64,000 bases of DNA from positions 1-64,000 of the forward strand of contig MIEI01000012.1 in NCBI GenBank assembly GCA_002095305.1, read 5' to 3'. This document shows positions 8,011 through 15,544 of this stretch, in pieces. A model generated the notes under the pieces. That model saw only the letters and a program-made list of their open reading frames with translations. It did no database searches and was not told the origin of the DNA. Source of the stretch: Pantoea brenneri. Lineage in GTDB: Bacteria > Pseudomonadota > Gammaproteobacteria > Enterobacterales > Enterobacteriaceae. How positions within the stretch are numbered: the first letter of the stretch is position 1; every line of letters begins with the position of its first letter. The position numbers and the translations under genes were made by a program.

Positions 8011-8086
8011 AAAACAACACGGAAAAGCGCAGCGGGAAACCAGGCTGGCTGCGCCTTGCAATGTCCTTGAATGAAAGGAGGACGTT

Positions 8087-8167
8087 ATGGAAGTGTTAAT
8101 CATTACACTCAAGGCAATTCGTGTTGCCCTTAGCGTAATTATCTTTTTGATTGAAGTCAGGCGCTGA
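8087..8167 (+). CDS. Candidate type I toxin: 26-residue hydrophobic peptide
   Basis: ATG 8087 follows a strong AAGGAGG (8075-8081) with ideal spacing. The peptide reads MEVLIITLKAIRVALSVI followed by IFLIEVRR. It is one hydrophobic helix with scattered basic residues and a basic tail, the same build as the TisB, ZorO, DinQ and Ldr membrane toxins, though I see no direct sequence match. A long leader carries repeat copy 2, and a strong terminator follows three bases after the stop. No plus-strand promoter stands out; it should lie between about 7910 and 7985. Confidence 0.6.
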   Translation: MEVLIITLKAIRVALSVIIFLIEVRR

Positions 8168-8170
8168 TAA

Positions 8171-8207
8171 AACCCCCTGTTCATTAAAACGGACAGGGGG
8201 TTTTTTT
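8171..8207 (+). terminator. Intrinsic terminator after the toxin-like ORF
   Basis: AACCCCCTGT / ACAGGGGGTT stem of 10 pairs followed by a run of T to 8207. Confidence 0.85.
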
Positions 8208-8306
8208 ATGTCAGATGCCTTGGATCTCGTAAACAAGGTTCACGGTTCAATGAGCATTTAAAGCCGAAGCCAGTAGGTACAATGGATTAAAATTTACATG
8301 TAATGC

Positions 8307-8342
8307 CTCAGATAAAGAATCATTATTGATTCTTTATCTGAG
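8307..8342. promoter_or_regulatory. Perfect 15-base inverted repeat upstream of parA
   Basis: CTCAGATAAAGAATC, ATTATT loop, GATTCTTTATCTGAG. It lies 150 bases before parA. It could be a partition operator, a second centromere element or a factor-binding hairpin; it lacks a T-run for termination. Confidence 0.55.
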
Positions 8343-8463
8343 ACCTGGCATACTGAATTTGTCACCGGGTAGCCGGCTGACATTACGGCGAAACGCCAGA
8401 CTCAATGGAGCCTATCCTCTTCAGCCAATGAAGTACTCCAGTCAGCGACGAGCCATCACAATT

Positions 8464-8479
8464 ATTTCGCATGCGAAAT
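8464..8479. repeat. Partition-type palindrome, copy 2, at the parA promoter
   Basis: ATTTCGCATGCGAAAT ends 15 bases before the parA ATG and covers an alternative in-frame ATG at 8471. Its position suggests an operator function as well as a centromere function. Confidence 0.7.
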
Positions 8480-8494
8480 CTTGAGGATGTAGCT

Positions 8495-9355
8495 ATGGAA
8501 GCAAAAGCAGGAATTGTCATTATTGTTGGAAATCAAAAAGGTGGCGTAGTCAAATCTCAGTCAACAAATGAGCTGACTTATAATCTGCAGGTCATGGGAA
8601 TGCAGACCTGCATGATTGATTTCGATACGACATCCGGGCTGACGGAAAGGACCTTTCCCGATGCTCTGCCACTTTCCATTGATAAAGATCCGCTGGGTAA
8701 TACTTTTGCTCCTGGCGAAGCCAATGCCTATCAGTTATTTTTTCCTGACACGGAGGTTACACCTCATGTCCTGCCTGACGGACGCCACATCATTGGCTCA
8801 ACCAACGAGTTGCACGAAATTAACTATCGTCCTCAGGACTGCATTTTCGACTTTAAAGAGCGCATCAGTGAGCTTCGTAAGCACTACGACTACATTTTCA
8901 TCGACTCGGCGCCAGAATATAACAACCTTCTGATTGCCTCTCATCTTGTTGCTGATTATCTGCTGATCCCAACTCTTCTGGAGAAATCATCACGTATTGG
9001 CGTCGGAAAGCAGCTGTCGTACATGCAACGTATTCGTAAAAATTACAACCCGGAACTTAAATACCTGGGAACCTATATCACCCAGGCGAATGTTCAGAAC
9101 TACAATCAGCCTCTCCTTGATGGCTATCTGACAGCTGTTGAGACAGAAAACCTGCAGCGTCTTTTTGACATCCTGCATGAGAAAAACTACGGACCGGAAA
9201 CGGTGCTTGCTTATATCTCATGGGTAAAAAATCTTGCCAAAGAAGCGATTGAGCTGGGCATGACCATTAAAGAGTACTCCCCATCAAGTAAGCCTGCGCT
9301 GCAGTATCAGGAACTGAGTAAAAAGATTGTTGAACTGACTCGGGGAGTTCACTGA
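8495..9355 (+). CDS. parA: ParA-family partition ATPase
   Basis: The start ATG 8495 has GAGG upstream. The longer frame from 8471 begins inside the palindrome. The 286-residue protein carries the deviant Walker A motif GNQKGGVVKSQST near residues 12-24, which fits the KGGxxK[ST] pattern of P1 ParA and F SopA. It also has a Walker A' type MIDFDTTSGLTER segment and FIDSAPEYNNLL as Walker B. It moves plasmid copies by ATP-driven DNA binding with its partner ParB, which overlaps the stop codon by one base (TGATG). There is no long N-terminal HTH, so autoregulation may depend on ParB and the palindrome. Confidence 0.9.
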   Translation: MEAKAGIVIIVGNQKGGVVKSQSTNELTYNLQVMGMQTCMIDFDTTSGLTERTFPDALPLSIDKDPLGNTFAPGEANAYQLFFPDTEVTPHVLPDGRHIIGSTNELHEINYRPQDCIFDFKERISELRKHYDYIFIDSAPEYNNLLIASHLVADYLLIPTLLEKSSRIGVGKQLSYMQRIRKNYNPELKYLGTYITQANVQNYNQPLLDGYLTAVETENLQRLFDILHEKNYGPETVLAYISWVKNLAKEAIELGMTIKEYSPSSKPALQYQELSKKIVELTRGVH

Positions 9356-10479
9356 TGGCTGCGAGTAAATTTCAGAAAAAGTTAAACGCGCTTAAAACTT
9401 CCGGTCCGGCTGTAAGCGCCATGCCTGAAGTTGCCGCAAGTGTAGCAGCCCGTAATGCACCTGCTCCGGTTGGAACGCCAGAAGCCTCAAAGATTCGGGC
9501 AGAAATTGCCCGTCCTGGTTTGGAGCCTGACGGGCAGATCGTGCGCGTGAGAGCGGAGGAGATTTATGAGGTCGAGCAGGTTCGTCCGGAAGATGACTTT
9601 GACGAGGAGGTCATTTCCGGCATGGTTGAGTCCTTCAGTGAGCTCGGTAACCTGACGCCGCCGCGCTGTTTTCCGAAAGACCGTAAGGGCTACCGCGTAT
9701 GGTTTGGCGCTACGCGTATCCGCTCAATGAAAAAGCGCGGTGATGAATTTATTGATATCTATGTTGGTCGGCCGCCGAAAGATGAAAAGCAGCGCATCAT
9801 GGGGCAGCTTATCGAGAACCTGCAGCAATCGGGACTCAAGCCTTTAGCGACCGCGCTGGCTTTTGAACAGCTGAAAACAGACTTCAATATGACAGGGGAG
9901 GAAATCGCCCGCTCACTCGGCAAGCCTACAGCTTTTGTCAGCAAACATATCCGTATTGGCTCGGCACCTGAAAAGATAAAGGCCCTGCTGAAAAATAAAT
10001 CTATCTCTGACGTAGATCTTGCTTACACGCTGATTCAGATCGACAACATAGATTCAGGTGCGTCAGACCGACTGATTGCAAAGCATAACGCTGGCAGTAC
10101 CTTGACCCGGGCCCAAGTCAAAAAGGAACTGGATCGGTTGAAGGGGCGTGATGTCAGTAAAGCACCGACTAAGGTTTCGCATGCGAAATCTCAGAGCGGT
10201 GATGATGTTCTCCAGCCAGATAATGAAACTGAGATTTCGCATGCGAAAGCTCTCACTCCTGAATCTGGTAGTACTTCTTCCAGGGATAAAAAAAACCAGT
10301 ATCAGGCCGCTGATCTACCACTCCCTTTAATTCCAGTAGTGAAATTCAACGGTACTGAAGTGACTGTCCTGCTTCATAAGATGCCCGATGAATTTGGTTT
10401 TATATGGCTTAAAACCGCTGAGGGTGAACTATACGTGCGTGCCAGCGATGTAGAGTTCTTAGGCCTGAGGTCTGAATAA
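9355..10479 (+). CDS. parB: ParB/RepB-family centromere-binding protein
   Basis: A 374-residue protein. The N-terminal part has the ParB/sulfiredoxin-like block (IYEVEQVRPEDDFDEE ... YRVWFGATRIRSMKKRG). The centre has ENLQQSGLKPLATALAFEQL and an HTH (TGEEIARSLGKPTAFVSKHI, about residues 181-201). The C-terminal third is a linker followed by a small domain. It is predicted to bind the dispersed TTTCGCATGCGAAA sites and load ParA. Two of these palindromes lie inside its own coding sequence (10175-10188 and 10235-10248), both read as Ser-His-Ala-Lys. Confidence 0.9.
   Translation: MAASKFQKKLNALKTSGPAVSAMPEVAASVAARNAPAPVGTPEASKIRAEIARPGLEPDGQIVRVRAEEIYEVEQVRPEDDFDEEVISGMVESFSELGNLTPPRCFPKDRKGYRVWFGATRIRSMKKRGDEFIDIYVGRPPKDEKQRIMGQLIENLQQSGLKPLATALAFEQLKTDFNMTGEEIARSLGKPTAFVSKHIRIGSAPEKIKALLKNKSISDVDLAYTLIQIDNIDSGASDRLIAKHNAGSTLTRAQVKKELDRLKGRDVSKAPTKVSHAKSQSGDDVLQPDNETEISHAKALTPESGSTSSRDKKNQYQAADLPLPLIPVVKFNGTEVTVLLHKMPDEFGFIWLKTAEGELYVRASDVEFLGLRSE
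10175..10188. repeat. Partition-type palindrome, copy 3, inside parB
   Basis: TTTCGCATGCGAAA within the parB linker, encoding part of VSHAKS. It has the same 14-base core as the intergenic copies. Confidence 0.65.
10235..10248. repeat. Partition-type palindrome, copy 4, inside parB
   Basis: TTTCGCATGCGAAA, encoding part of ISHAKA, 60 bases after copy 3. Both coding copies are in the same reading phase. Confidence 0.65.
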
Positions 10480-10537
10480 TGCCAGCATACTCATTAACAC
10501 CTTTTCAGCAGCTATCTGCCAGTTCCGCGGGAGTATC

Positions 10538-10933
10538 GTGCACAGATGGGCAAAAGACGAAGATCAAAGTGCAGCTGAAGCAGCCAGAACATTGACCGAA
10601 CATGCGCGAGATCTGAATATCATTTCGCGAGAATTTGCTGTACCTGGTACTGCTCTGAGTGAGTGGAATAAACGCAGGCAGCCTCCTCTGTGGGCAGCTT
10701 TGGCCGCGTTTGACCTGACACTCAAACGAGGATGGCGCCCCGTGAGTAATGAGGAATGGGCCGGCTTTGCGTCCCTCATCTTAAAGCTGTCACCTGGTGT
10801 GAGTCTGGACAGACTGTCAGAGAGTCTGCCTGCGGATATCGACCTGAAAATTGCTTCGGGCTGGATAGCTGCAGCGATCGAGGAAGACCAGCATTACCGG
10901 GTGCGTAAGAAAATGGCTGTGAAACCAGAATGA
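10538..10933 (+). CDS. Partition-operon accessory protein, unknown
   Basis: A GTG start at 10538 with GGGAG five bases upstream gives 131 residues. The protein has an HTH-like stretch (ISREFAVPGTALSEWNKRRQPP, about residues 31-52) and a tryptophan-rich middle (LWAALAAF, GWRPVSNEEWAGF). It may be a DNA-binding helper. It lies 58 bases after parB, and its stop overlaps the next start (ATGA), so the four genes look like one operon. A separate 38-codon frame starting on the parB stop (10479) lies in another phase and was not called. Confidence 0.55.
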   Translation: MHRWAKDEDQSAAEAARTLTEHARDLNIISREFAVPGTALSEWNKRRQPPLWAALAAFDLTLKRGWRPVSNEEWAGFASLILKLSPGVSLDRLSESLPADIDLKIASGWIAAAIEEDQHYRVRKKMAVKPE

Positions 10934-11262
10934 CTTTCACTGAACTTGATAAAGCTTTGGCTGATACCGGAAGACGGTCACTGGCTTCGCGGCTTGTGTT
11001 TGCGCTTGCTGACGGGCTTGATAAAAATCTAAGTGGCCTGAATCTTGATGAGTTCGAGAAACAAAGTGGTTATATCCGTACAAACATCCGTTCAGTTGCC
11101 GCCGCTTTGAAGGAATCAGGCATCATTGAAATCCAATATTATGATGATAGCGTCCCGGAAAACGAGACTATTGTAATGGGCAGCGTTTCCCGTGGACGTT
11201 GGTCAAAACAGCATTACAGTCTGACTGACATAGTCAAGGCCCTGCTGAAACGACAAGCCTGA
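10930..11262 (+). CDS. Partition-operon accessory protein 2, winged-helix-like, unknown
   Basis: A 110-residue protein overlapping the previous gene by four bases. The pattern FEKQSGYIRTNIRSVAAALKESGIIEIQYY resembles a winged helix (recognition helix then wing). The C-terminus is basic. It is the last gene of the parA operon; a fifth copy of the palindrome starts at its stop codon, and a hairpin terminator follows. I know of no assigned function. Confidence 0.55.
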   Translation: MTFTELDKALADTGRRSLASRLVFALADGLDKNLSGLNLDEFEKQSGYIRTNIRSVAAALKESGIIEIQYYDDSVPENETIVMGSVSRGRWSKQHYSLTDIVKALLKRQA

Positions 11263-11277
11263 TTTCGCATGCGAAAT
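11262..11277. repeat. Partition-type palindrome, copy 5
   Basis: ATTTCGCATGCGAAAT begins at the last base of the stop codon of the fourth par-operon gene. It closes the array of five copies. Confidence 0.65.
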
Positions 11278-11325
11278 CTGTAGTGCGGCCTACCGCTGAT
11301 TCTCAGAAGCTTTAACAGTAAAATG

Positions 11326-11351
11326 ATATCCGGCAGGGGCATGCCGGATAT
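11326..11351. terminator. Hairpin between par operon and umuC
   Basis: ATATCCGGCA stem, 6-base loop, TGCCGGATAT. It lies between convergent genes (plus-strand par operon, minus-strand umuC), as expected for a shared terminator, though the T-runs are weak. Confidence 0.55.
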
Positions 11352-11384
11352 TACGAACAACCGAAAGTCTGTGCTTTTACATTT

Positions 11385-12659
11385 TCATAATACGCGAGCA
11401 ACAGGTATATCATCCCACCGCGTTGTCCACGCTGGCGAAAGCATGTCCCGCTTCATTTTCCACTCCGTGCTAACCCCCTGTCCTGCAAACCATACGTTAC
11501 CCAGCCCGGACTGATTGATACCGTCCAATACCCTCATCAGCTGCGTACTGTTAGCTCGCGGCTGCACATCATCAAAAAGATTCAGCTGACTGACGCCATT
11601 TGGAGTGAAGTCATCGAGTATGATGCCGGCTTTCATATACCGGCGGTCTTCCAGCCAGATACGGTCAAGTGATCGCATAGCGGCCTCGATAATGTCGCGT
11701 GTATCCTGAGTCGGCAGGCTGAGCTTCTCGCCGGCACTATTACCATAGAAAATCTCATTCTCTGCGTGAGGCGAGGTCCTTATGAAAATGCTGATACGCC
11801 TGCAGAACTGACGTTCTCCTCTTAGTTTCTCTGCGGCCCGGGTCGCATACTGACAAAGCGCCTGCTGCATAAGTATCTTAGAGGTAATGCGCTCACCAAA
11901 AGACCTTGAACAGCAAATCTGCTGCTTAGCAGGCGGCAGCTCCTCAAGTGGGATACAGGATTCACCGTTCAGCTCACGCACGGTCCTCTCAAGCACAACA
12001 CTGAAATTTTTCCTGATAAGAGCAGGGTGCGAGTGCGCCAGCTGCAGAGCATTACTGATCCCCATCAGGTTAAGCCGTTTACCGATACGCCTGCCAACTC
12101 CCCATACCTCTTCCACAGGCTGTTTTGAGAGAAGGGTTTCGGTACGCCGAATATTTCCCGGCGTCAGCGCCAGCACACCACGGAACTGTGGCCATTCTTT
12201 ACTCGCCCATTGAGCACTTTTTGCGAGCGTCTTAGTCGGACCCATGCCCACGCCAACTGTCAGGCCGGTCGTAGCCAGCACATGCGTGCGCAGGCGCCGG
12301 CCAAAGTGTTCAAAGTCTTCGCAGCCGTCGATGCCGGTCAGGTCCAGGAACATTTCGTCGATTGAATACTGCTCCACGCGGGGTGTCATTTCTTCCAAGG
12401 CCGTCATAACACGCTGGCTGAGACTATGGTACAGAGCGTAATTTGAACTGAAGACATGGACCCGCTCTGCATAATCCTGCGCCTTAATCTGAAACCAGGG
12501 ATCGCCCATTTTTATGCCAAGTCTTTTGGCGCCGGCGCTGCGGGCAATGACACAGCCGTCGTTGTTGCTGAGCACGATGACGGGCTTGCCACGCAGATCG
12601 GGCCGGAATAGTGCCTCGCAGCTCGCATAAAACGAGTTGACGTCGGCCAGTCCGAACAT
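11385..12659 (-). CDS. umuC: Y-family translesion DNA polymerase V catalytic subunit
   Basis: About 424 residues from ATG 12659 (MFGLADVNSFYASCE). An in-frame TTG at 12665 has better spacing to GGGAGG, so the start is ambiguous by two codons. The family motifs are clear: DVNSFYASCE with the first catalytic Asp, VLSNNDGCVIARS, SIDEMFLDL with the catalytic Asp-Glu pair, and the little-finger domain after residue 240. With UmuD' it copies past DNA lesions after SOS induction. It lies nine bases after umuD under the LexA box at 13198-13217. Plasmid relatives are the MucB, ImpB and SamB types. Confidence 0.93.
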   Translation of the reverse strand: MFGLADVNSFYASCEALFRPDLRGKPVIVLSNNDGCVIARSAGAKRLGIKMGDPWFQIKAQDYAERVHVFSSNYALYHSLSQRVMTALEEMTPRVEQYSIDEMFLDLTGIDGCEDFEHFGRRLRTHVLATTGLTVGVGMGPTKTLAKSAQWASKEWPQFRGVLALTPGNIRRTETLLSKQPVEEVWGVGRRIGKRLNLMGISNALQLAHSHPALIRKNFSVVLERTVRELNGESCIPLEELPPAKQQICCSRSFGERITSKILMQQALCQYATRAAEKLRGERQFCRRISIFIRTSPHAENEIFYGNSAGEKLSLPTQDTRDIIEAAMRSLDRIWLEDRRYMKAGIILDDFTPNGVSQLNLFDDVQPRANSTQLMRVLDGINQSGLGNVWFAGQGVSTEWKMKRDMLSPAWTTRWDDIPVARVL

Positions 12660-12668
12660 GTGCAAGGG

Positions 12669-13118
12669 TTACCTCCCGCGTGCACGCGTACTGCTGAAGA
12701 ACCACGTGACGACGCCGAGCAGCTGCAGTTCTTCCGGATAGATAACGGCGTAAGCCGGATTCATGGGCAGTAACGCAAGGCGCGGGCGAAGCTGCAGCCG
12801 CTTAACTGTGAATTCACCGTTAACCTCTGCGATAACGATATCACCGTGAGAGGCCTCTTCGGCTCGGTCAACCACCATGACATCGCCATCACAGAGGCCA
12901 AGATCCTGCATACTGTTACCACTGGCACGGACGAAGAAGGTCGACGCTCTCCTGCGAATACAGAGCTCATTGAGATCGAGTTCTTTTTCAACGTAATCCT
13001 GAGCAGGGGAAGGGAAGCCTGCGGGGCAGTATTCGCCATATAAAGGAATTTTCACAGGCGGCGTGAAAAGGGCTGGCCACAAAACCGTCAGGCCCTGAGC
13101 ATAAATTGCCGGTTTCAT
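12669..13118 (-). CDS. umuD: UmuD-type self-cleaving polymerase V subunit
   Basis: A 149-residue LexA-like S24 protein. The cleavage site is Ala33-Gly34 (PAGFPSPAQDYVE). The catalytic Ser69 lies in RASGNSM and Lys106 in GEFTVKRL. RecA filaments trigger cleavage to UmuD', which joins UmuC. The start at 13118 overlaps the stop of a 20-codon upstream frame, so translation may be coupled. The N-terminal 30 residues before the cleavage site are longer than in E. coli UmuD and nearer to ImpA/MucA types. Confidence 0.92.
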   Translation of the reverse strand: MKPAIYAQGLTVLWPALFTPPVKIPLYGEYCPAGFPSPAQDYVEKELDLNELCIRRRASTFFVRASGNSMQDLGLCDGDVMVVDRAEEASHGDIVIAEVNGEFTVKRLQLRPRLALLPMNPAYAVIYPEELQLLGVVTWFFSSTRARGR

Positions 13119-13177
13119 AGTCCCGTATTCCTGACGTGATAAGACGCGGGCAGGACCTGTTTAAATAAATGATGCAT
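13115..13177 (-). CDS. 20-residue leader peptide ahead of umuD
   Basis: AAAGGAGG, a very strong ribosome site, precedes ATG 13177. The frame reads MHHLFKQVLPASYHVRNTGL and stops at a TGA that overlaps the umuD ATG (CTATGA). umuD itself has only a weak site, so coupling from this leader is plausible. IncI plasmid imp operons carry an extra gene, impC, at this position; this could be its remnant or simply a leader. Confidence 0.45.
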   Translation of the reverse strand: MHHLFKQVLPASYHVRNTGL

Positions 13178-13197
13178 ACAAAATTCCTCCTTTCAAT

Positions 13198-13217
13198 TAC
13201 TGTTTATTTATACAGTA
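13198..13217. promoter_or_regulatory. LexA box (SOS operator) of umuDC
   Basis: TACTGTTTATTTATACAGTA: CTG-N10-CAG with TA flanks on both sides, essentially the enterobacterial consensus. It lies 20 bases before the leader ATG. The operon should be repressed by LexA and induced by DNA damage. Confidence 0.92.
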
Positions 13218-13299
13218 TCGTGGAGGCAAATTTATGTGACAAGTAAAGCGAAACAGCTCTCATGCTTTAACTCAGCATATGTATGAAAATATTAGTATT

Positions 13300-13553
13300 T
13301 TATTTTTCGTCTACAGTGCTGATCATCTGGTTAATTAAACGCACCATGCTTTCACTGCTTATCTTCTGACTTTGTATTGATGGCAGCACATTAATTAGTG
13401 ACAGGGTAACGGTTGCCAGTGCTATTGAATGTTTTACGCTCTCCGTATTTTCATAGTCTTTATAGGTACGCAGCTGACGCCAAGTTCAGCTGCTGCACGT
13501 TCCCTGTTCCAGAGCAAACTTCTGCGCCAGAGTTTGAGTTGCCAGCCGGTCAT
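13300..13553 (-). pseudogene. Frameshifted small XRE-type HTH gene
   Basis: From ATG 13553 (behind AGGGGG) the frame reads MTGWQLKLWRRSLLWNRERA and AAELGVS. One base appears to be missing near 13471-13475. In the next frame it continues RTYKDYENTESVKHSIALAT through to MISTVDEK and a TAA at 13300-13302. Together they give an 84-residue helix-turn-helix protein of the kind found near phage and plasmid immunity genes. It may be a true pseudogene or a base-calling deletion, as several conserved genes in this window show the same defect. Confidence 0.6.
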
Positions 13554-13734
13554 CAAATTATCCCCCTAAAATCATATTTACTATTATTAAGAAAAAGTGC
13601 AGAAATTGCACTTTTTTAAATAACTAATTCATATCTCTGCTCATCCTTCGCCGCCGGCTTTCTTTATCGGTCCTACATGTAATTAATTAGTGTCGCCAGA
13701 CAGCTTTTATAGCCATTCAAATTTCCTGAATACC

Positions 13735-13968
13735 TCCCTCCTTGCCGTCGGGCCTGCACCGTGCCTTCACGTTAGCCGGGCCGCTTCGCCTGCAAGGGAC
13801 GCTGGCGCTCGCCATCCTCACCCGTTCCCCGCCGTACGCGGGACATTCAGTCCGCTTCGGCGGCGCGTGCGGCTTCCGGTGTCGCCCCTGCCGGCTTCAC
13901 TTTGCGCCCGGCTGTTGTGTCGGCACGGCGCAGGTGAGGCCGTGCAACCATTGACTGAGGAGTAAATC
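13735..13968 (+). promoter_or_regulatory. GC-rich hairpin module A1 upstream of DUF1281 gene (candidate ssDNA promoter)
   Basis: No coding frame here resembles a protein family. The stretch shares long blocks with 22430-22683, such as TAGCCGGGCCGCTTCGC and CTCACCCGTTCCCCGCCGTA with GCGGGACATTCAGTCCGCT, and more distantly with 23750-24058. It ends at the start of a plus-strand gene with GAGG. The sharing is restricted to the region upstream of leading-region genes. It also holds short palindromes (for example CGTACGCGGGACATTCAGTCC and GCCGGGC repeats). Confidence 0.5.
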
Positions 13969-14892
13969 ATGCCGAACTGGTGTGCAAACAGGCTGCGAGT
14001 GACCGGCCTGACGGAGAACGTGTGTCAGGTTCGTGCGCTGATGCGGGGAGAGGTGCGGGCTGCATATGTGCGGGCCGAAGGTGAGGGTATCCAGCTGTTC
14101 CTGGCGGGCTGCGCCGGTCTGCTGCGTCCGGTGACGGACGAAACGTATGCACCTTTTCCGGCACTGACGGCGGTGGGAAAGGGTGAAGACACGCCGGAGA
14201 ACCGTGCCTTTACACAGTGGCTCGCGCAGCTGCGTGATGGTGCAGAACTGACGGACAAAACCTGTGACCAGCTGCACGAACTGTGGCTGGCCACCGGACT
14301 CCGCAGCCGCACGTGGGATGCGCTGGGTGAGGAGGCAAAGGCGGTGATAGTTAGCTTGTGGAAGCGGAAGCATTTTGACTGGTCAGGCGTGAGCGGAGGC
14401 AGCGTGATCGAATTCTGGAGCCGCACGTGCGATAGCGATGTCACTGCAGAGGATTCGGCTGAGTTTGACATGCGCCTGCTGCTCCCCACCCGTCTCAATG
14501 TGGAAATCAACGGCTTCAACGGTGGCCTGCTGGACGGTGTGCCGGGCGGCTATGAGTTTTATATCGCGCAGTACGGTGTGAAGTGGCCGGTGGGCTACGC
14601 ACTGGAGTTGGGTGATTGCGGGTCGGACTTTCTGGAGGTGGATTTTGACACACCCTGGTCTCCACCGGACGGCCGGGTATTTGCCGCTCTCAGTACGCGT
14701 TTCGGTGTGCAGGCTGAGCACTGGTACGCCGAAAGCGGCTGCAGCTTCTGCGGGTTCGCCGTTTACAGTGACGGCGAACTGACCGACAGCCTCTCCAGTG
14801 AGCTGGAGTGGGGAGATGAGGACGAGGACGGCATTACGTGCGTGACCGGGCCGGACTGGATAGTAAATAACATCGGCCATTATGGAGGCTGA
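13969..14892 (+). CDS. DUF1281 domain protein
   Basis: A 307-residue protein with GAGG before the start. It opens MPNWCANRLRVTG, the fixed N-terminus of DUF1281 plasmid proteins. The C-terminal part has GGYEFYIAQYGVKWPVG and then an acidic tail (ELEWGDEDEDG). Homologues are common in conjugative plasmid leading regions of enterobacteria (YubP/YubQ-like) and have no established function. It is the first gene after hairpin module A1. Two small genes follow on the same strand. Confidence 0.8.
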   Translation: MPNWCANRLRVTGLTENVCQVRALMRGEVRAAYVRAEGEGIQLFLAGCAGLLRPVTDETYAPFPALTAVGKGEDTPENRAFTQWLAQLRDGAELTDKTCDQLHELWLATGLRSRTWDALGEEAKAVIVSLWKRKHFDWSGVSGGSVIEFWSRTCDSDVTAEDSAEFDMRLLLPTRLNVEINGFNGGLLDGVPGGYEFYIAQYGVKWPVGYALELGDCGSDFLEVDFDTPWSPPDGRVFAALSTRFGVQAEHWYAESGCSFCGFAVYSDGELTDSLSSELEWGDEDEDGITCVTGPDWIVNNIGHYGG

Positions 14893-14925
14893 CGGGAGGC
14901 GGCGGGCGAAGCCCCGCCGGACAGA

Positions 14926-15174
14926 ATGATGAAAAGAGAACTTACCCTTGCGGGCCTGATGGCCAGCCTGTCGGGATTTGCCCCGGACATGCCATGCGTG
15001 GCTCACATCTGGATGGCGGACGACGTTGAGGATATTGACCCGGCACTTACGCCTGGTGAAGTGACTGCAACGATCGAACTGGCGGACAGGACGCTGGATG
15101 CTGACATCAGCCTCAGCTGGGGATTTATGCGCGACTGTGCAGAAATCGTGAAGGCCCGGAGGGAGACAGAATGA
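14926..15174 (+). CDS. Small plasmid protein, unknown
   Basis: An 82-residue acidic protein (MMKRELTLAGLMASLSGFAP, then MADDVEDIDPALTPGEV). It follows DUF1281 after 33 bases, and its stop overlaps the next start. No motif points to a role. Its position in a tight three-gene unit supports it being real. Confidence 0.5.
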   Translation: MMKRELTLAGLMASLSGFAPDMPCVAHIWMADDVEDIDPALTPGEVTATIELADRTLDADISLSWGFMRDCAEIVKARRETE

Positions 15175-15509
15175 ACATCTGGCTGGTCAGTTATCAGGAG
15201 GAGGCGGGCAGCACCTCACACGAATACCACATGATACTCAACGGGCAGGACTTTACGCTGGCCGAAGTCGCATGTGAAAGAATGGGTGAAACCTGGTGGC
15301 CGCCGGAACGTCCCGTCTGCGCGCAGGGCTGCTACTGGCAGTTTGATCGGGGCAGCGTCTGGCTCAAGAGCATCGTTCTGCTTGATGAACGTGAAGCAGA
15401 TATGCTGGCCGGACTGCGTTTCCTCGATGAGTGGACAGTGAGCGGTTCGCCGGATGCGCCCGTCATCTGTGACCGCAGCGACTGCCGGTGGGAAGATCAC
15501 CGGCCCTGA
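15171..15509 (+). CDS. Small plasmid protein, unknown
   Basis: A 112-residue protein overlapping the previous gene by four bases (ATGA). It is rich in Trp and Cys (ETWWPPERPVCAQGCYWQFD, CDRSDCRWEDH), so it may bind a metal. A hairpin follows immediately. Last gene of the DUF1281 unit; no family recognised. Confidence 0.5.
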   Translation: MNIWLVSYQEEAGSTSHEYHMILNGQDFTLAEVACERMGETWWPPERPVCAQGCYWQFDRGSVWLKSIVLLDEREADMLAGLRFLDEWTVSGSPDAPVICDRSDCRWEDHRP

Positions 15510-15520
15510 TATTTTCACCC

Positions 15521-15544
15521 GATGCCGCCCCGACCGGCGGCATC
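15521..15544 (+). terminator. Hairpin after the DUF1281 unit
   Basis: GATGCCGCC, 6-base loop, GGCGGCATC, followed by CTCATCTTT. The following 300 bases (15545-15846) hold no supported gene and probably contain the junction to the CBASS block. Confidence 0.6.

Noticed and set aside
10479-10595. 38-codon frame starting on the parB stop (TAATG)
   Set aside because: No family resemblance, and it overlaps the better-supported GTG-started 131-residue gene in another phase.
13413-13619. 68-residue plus-strand frame
   Set aside because: It is the shadow of the frameshifted XRE gene, whose two minus-strand halves give a coherent HTH protein.
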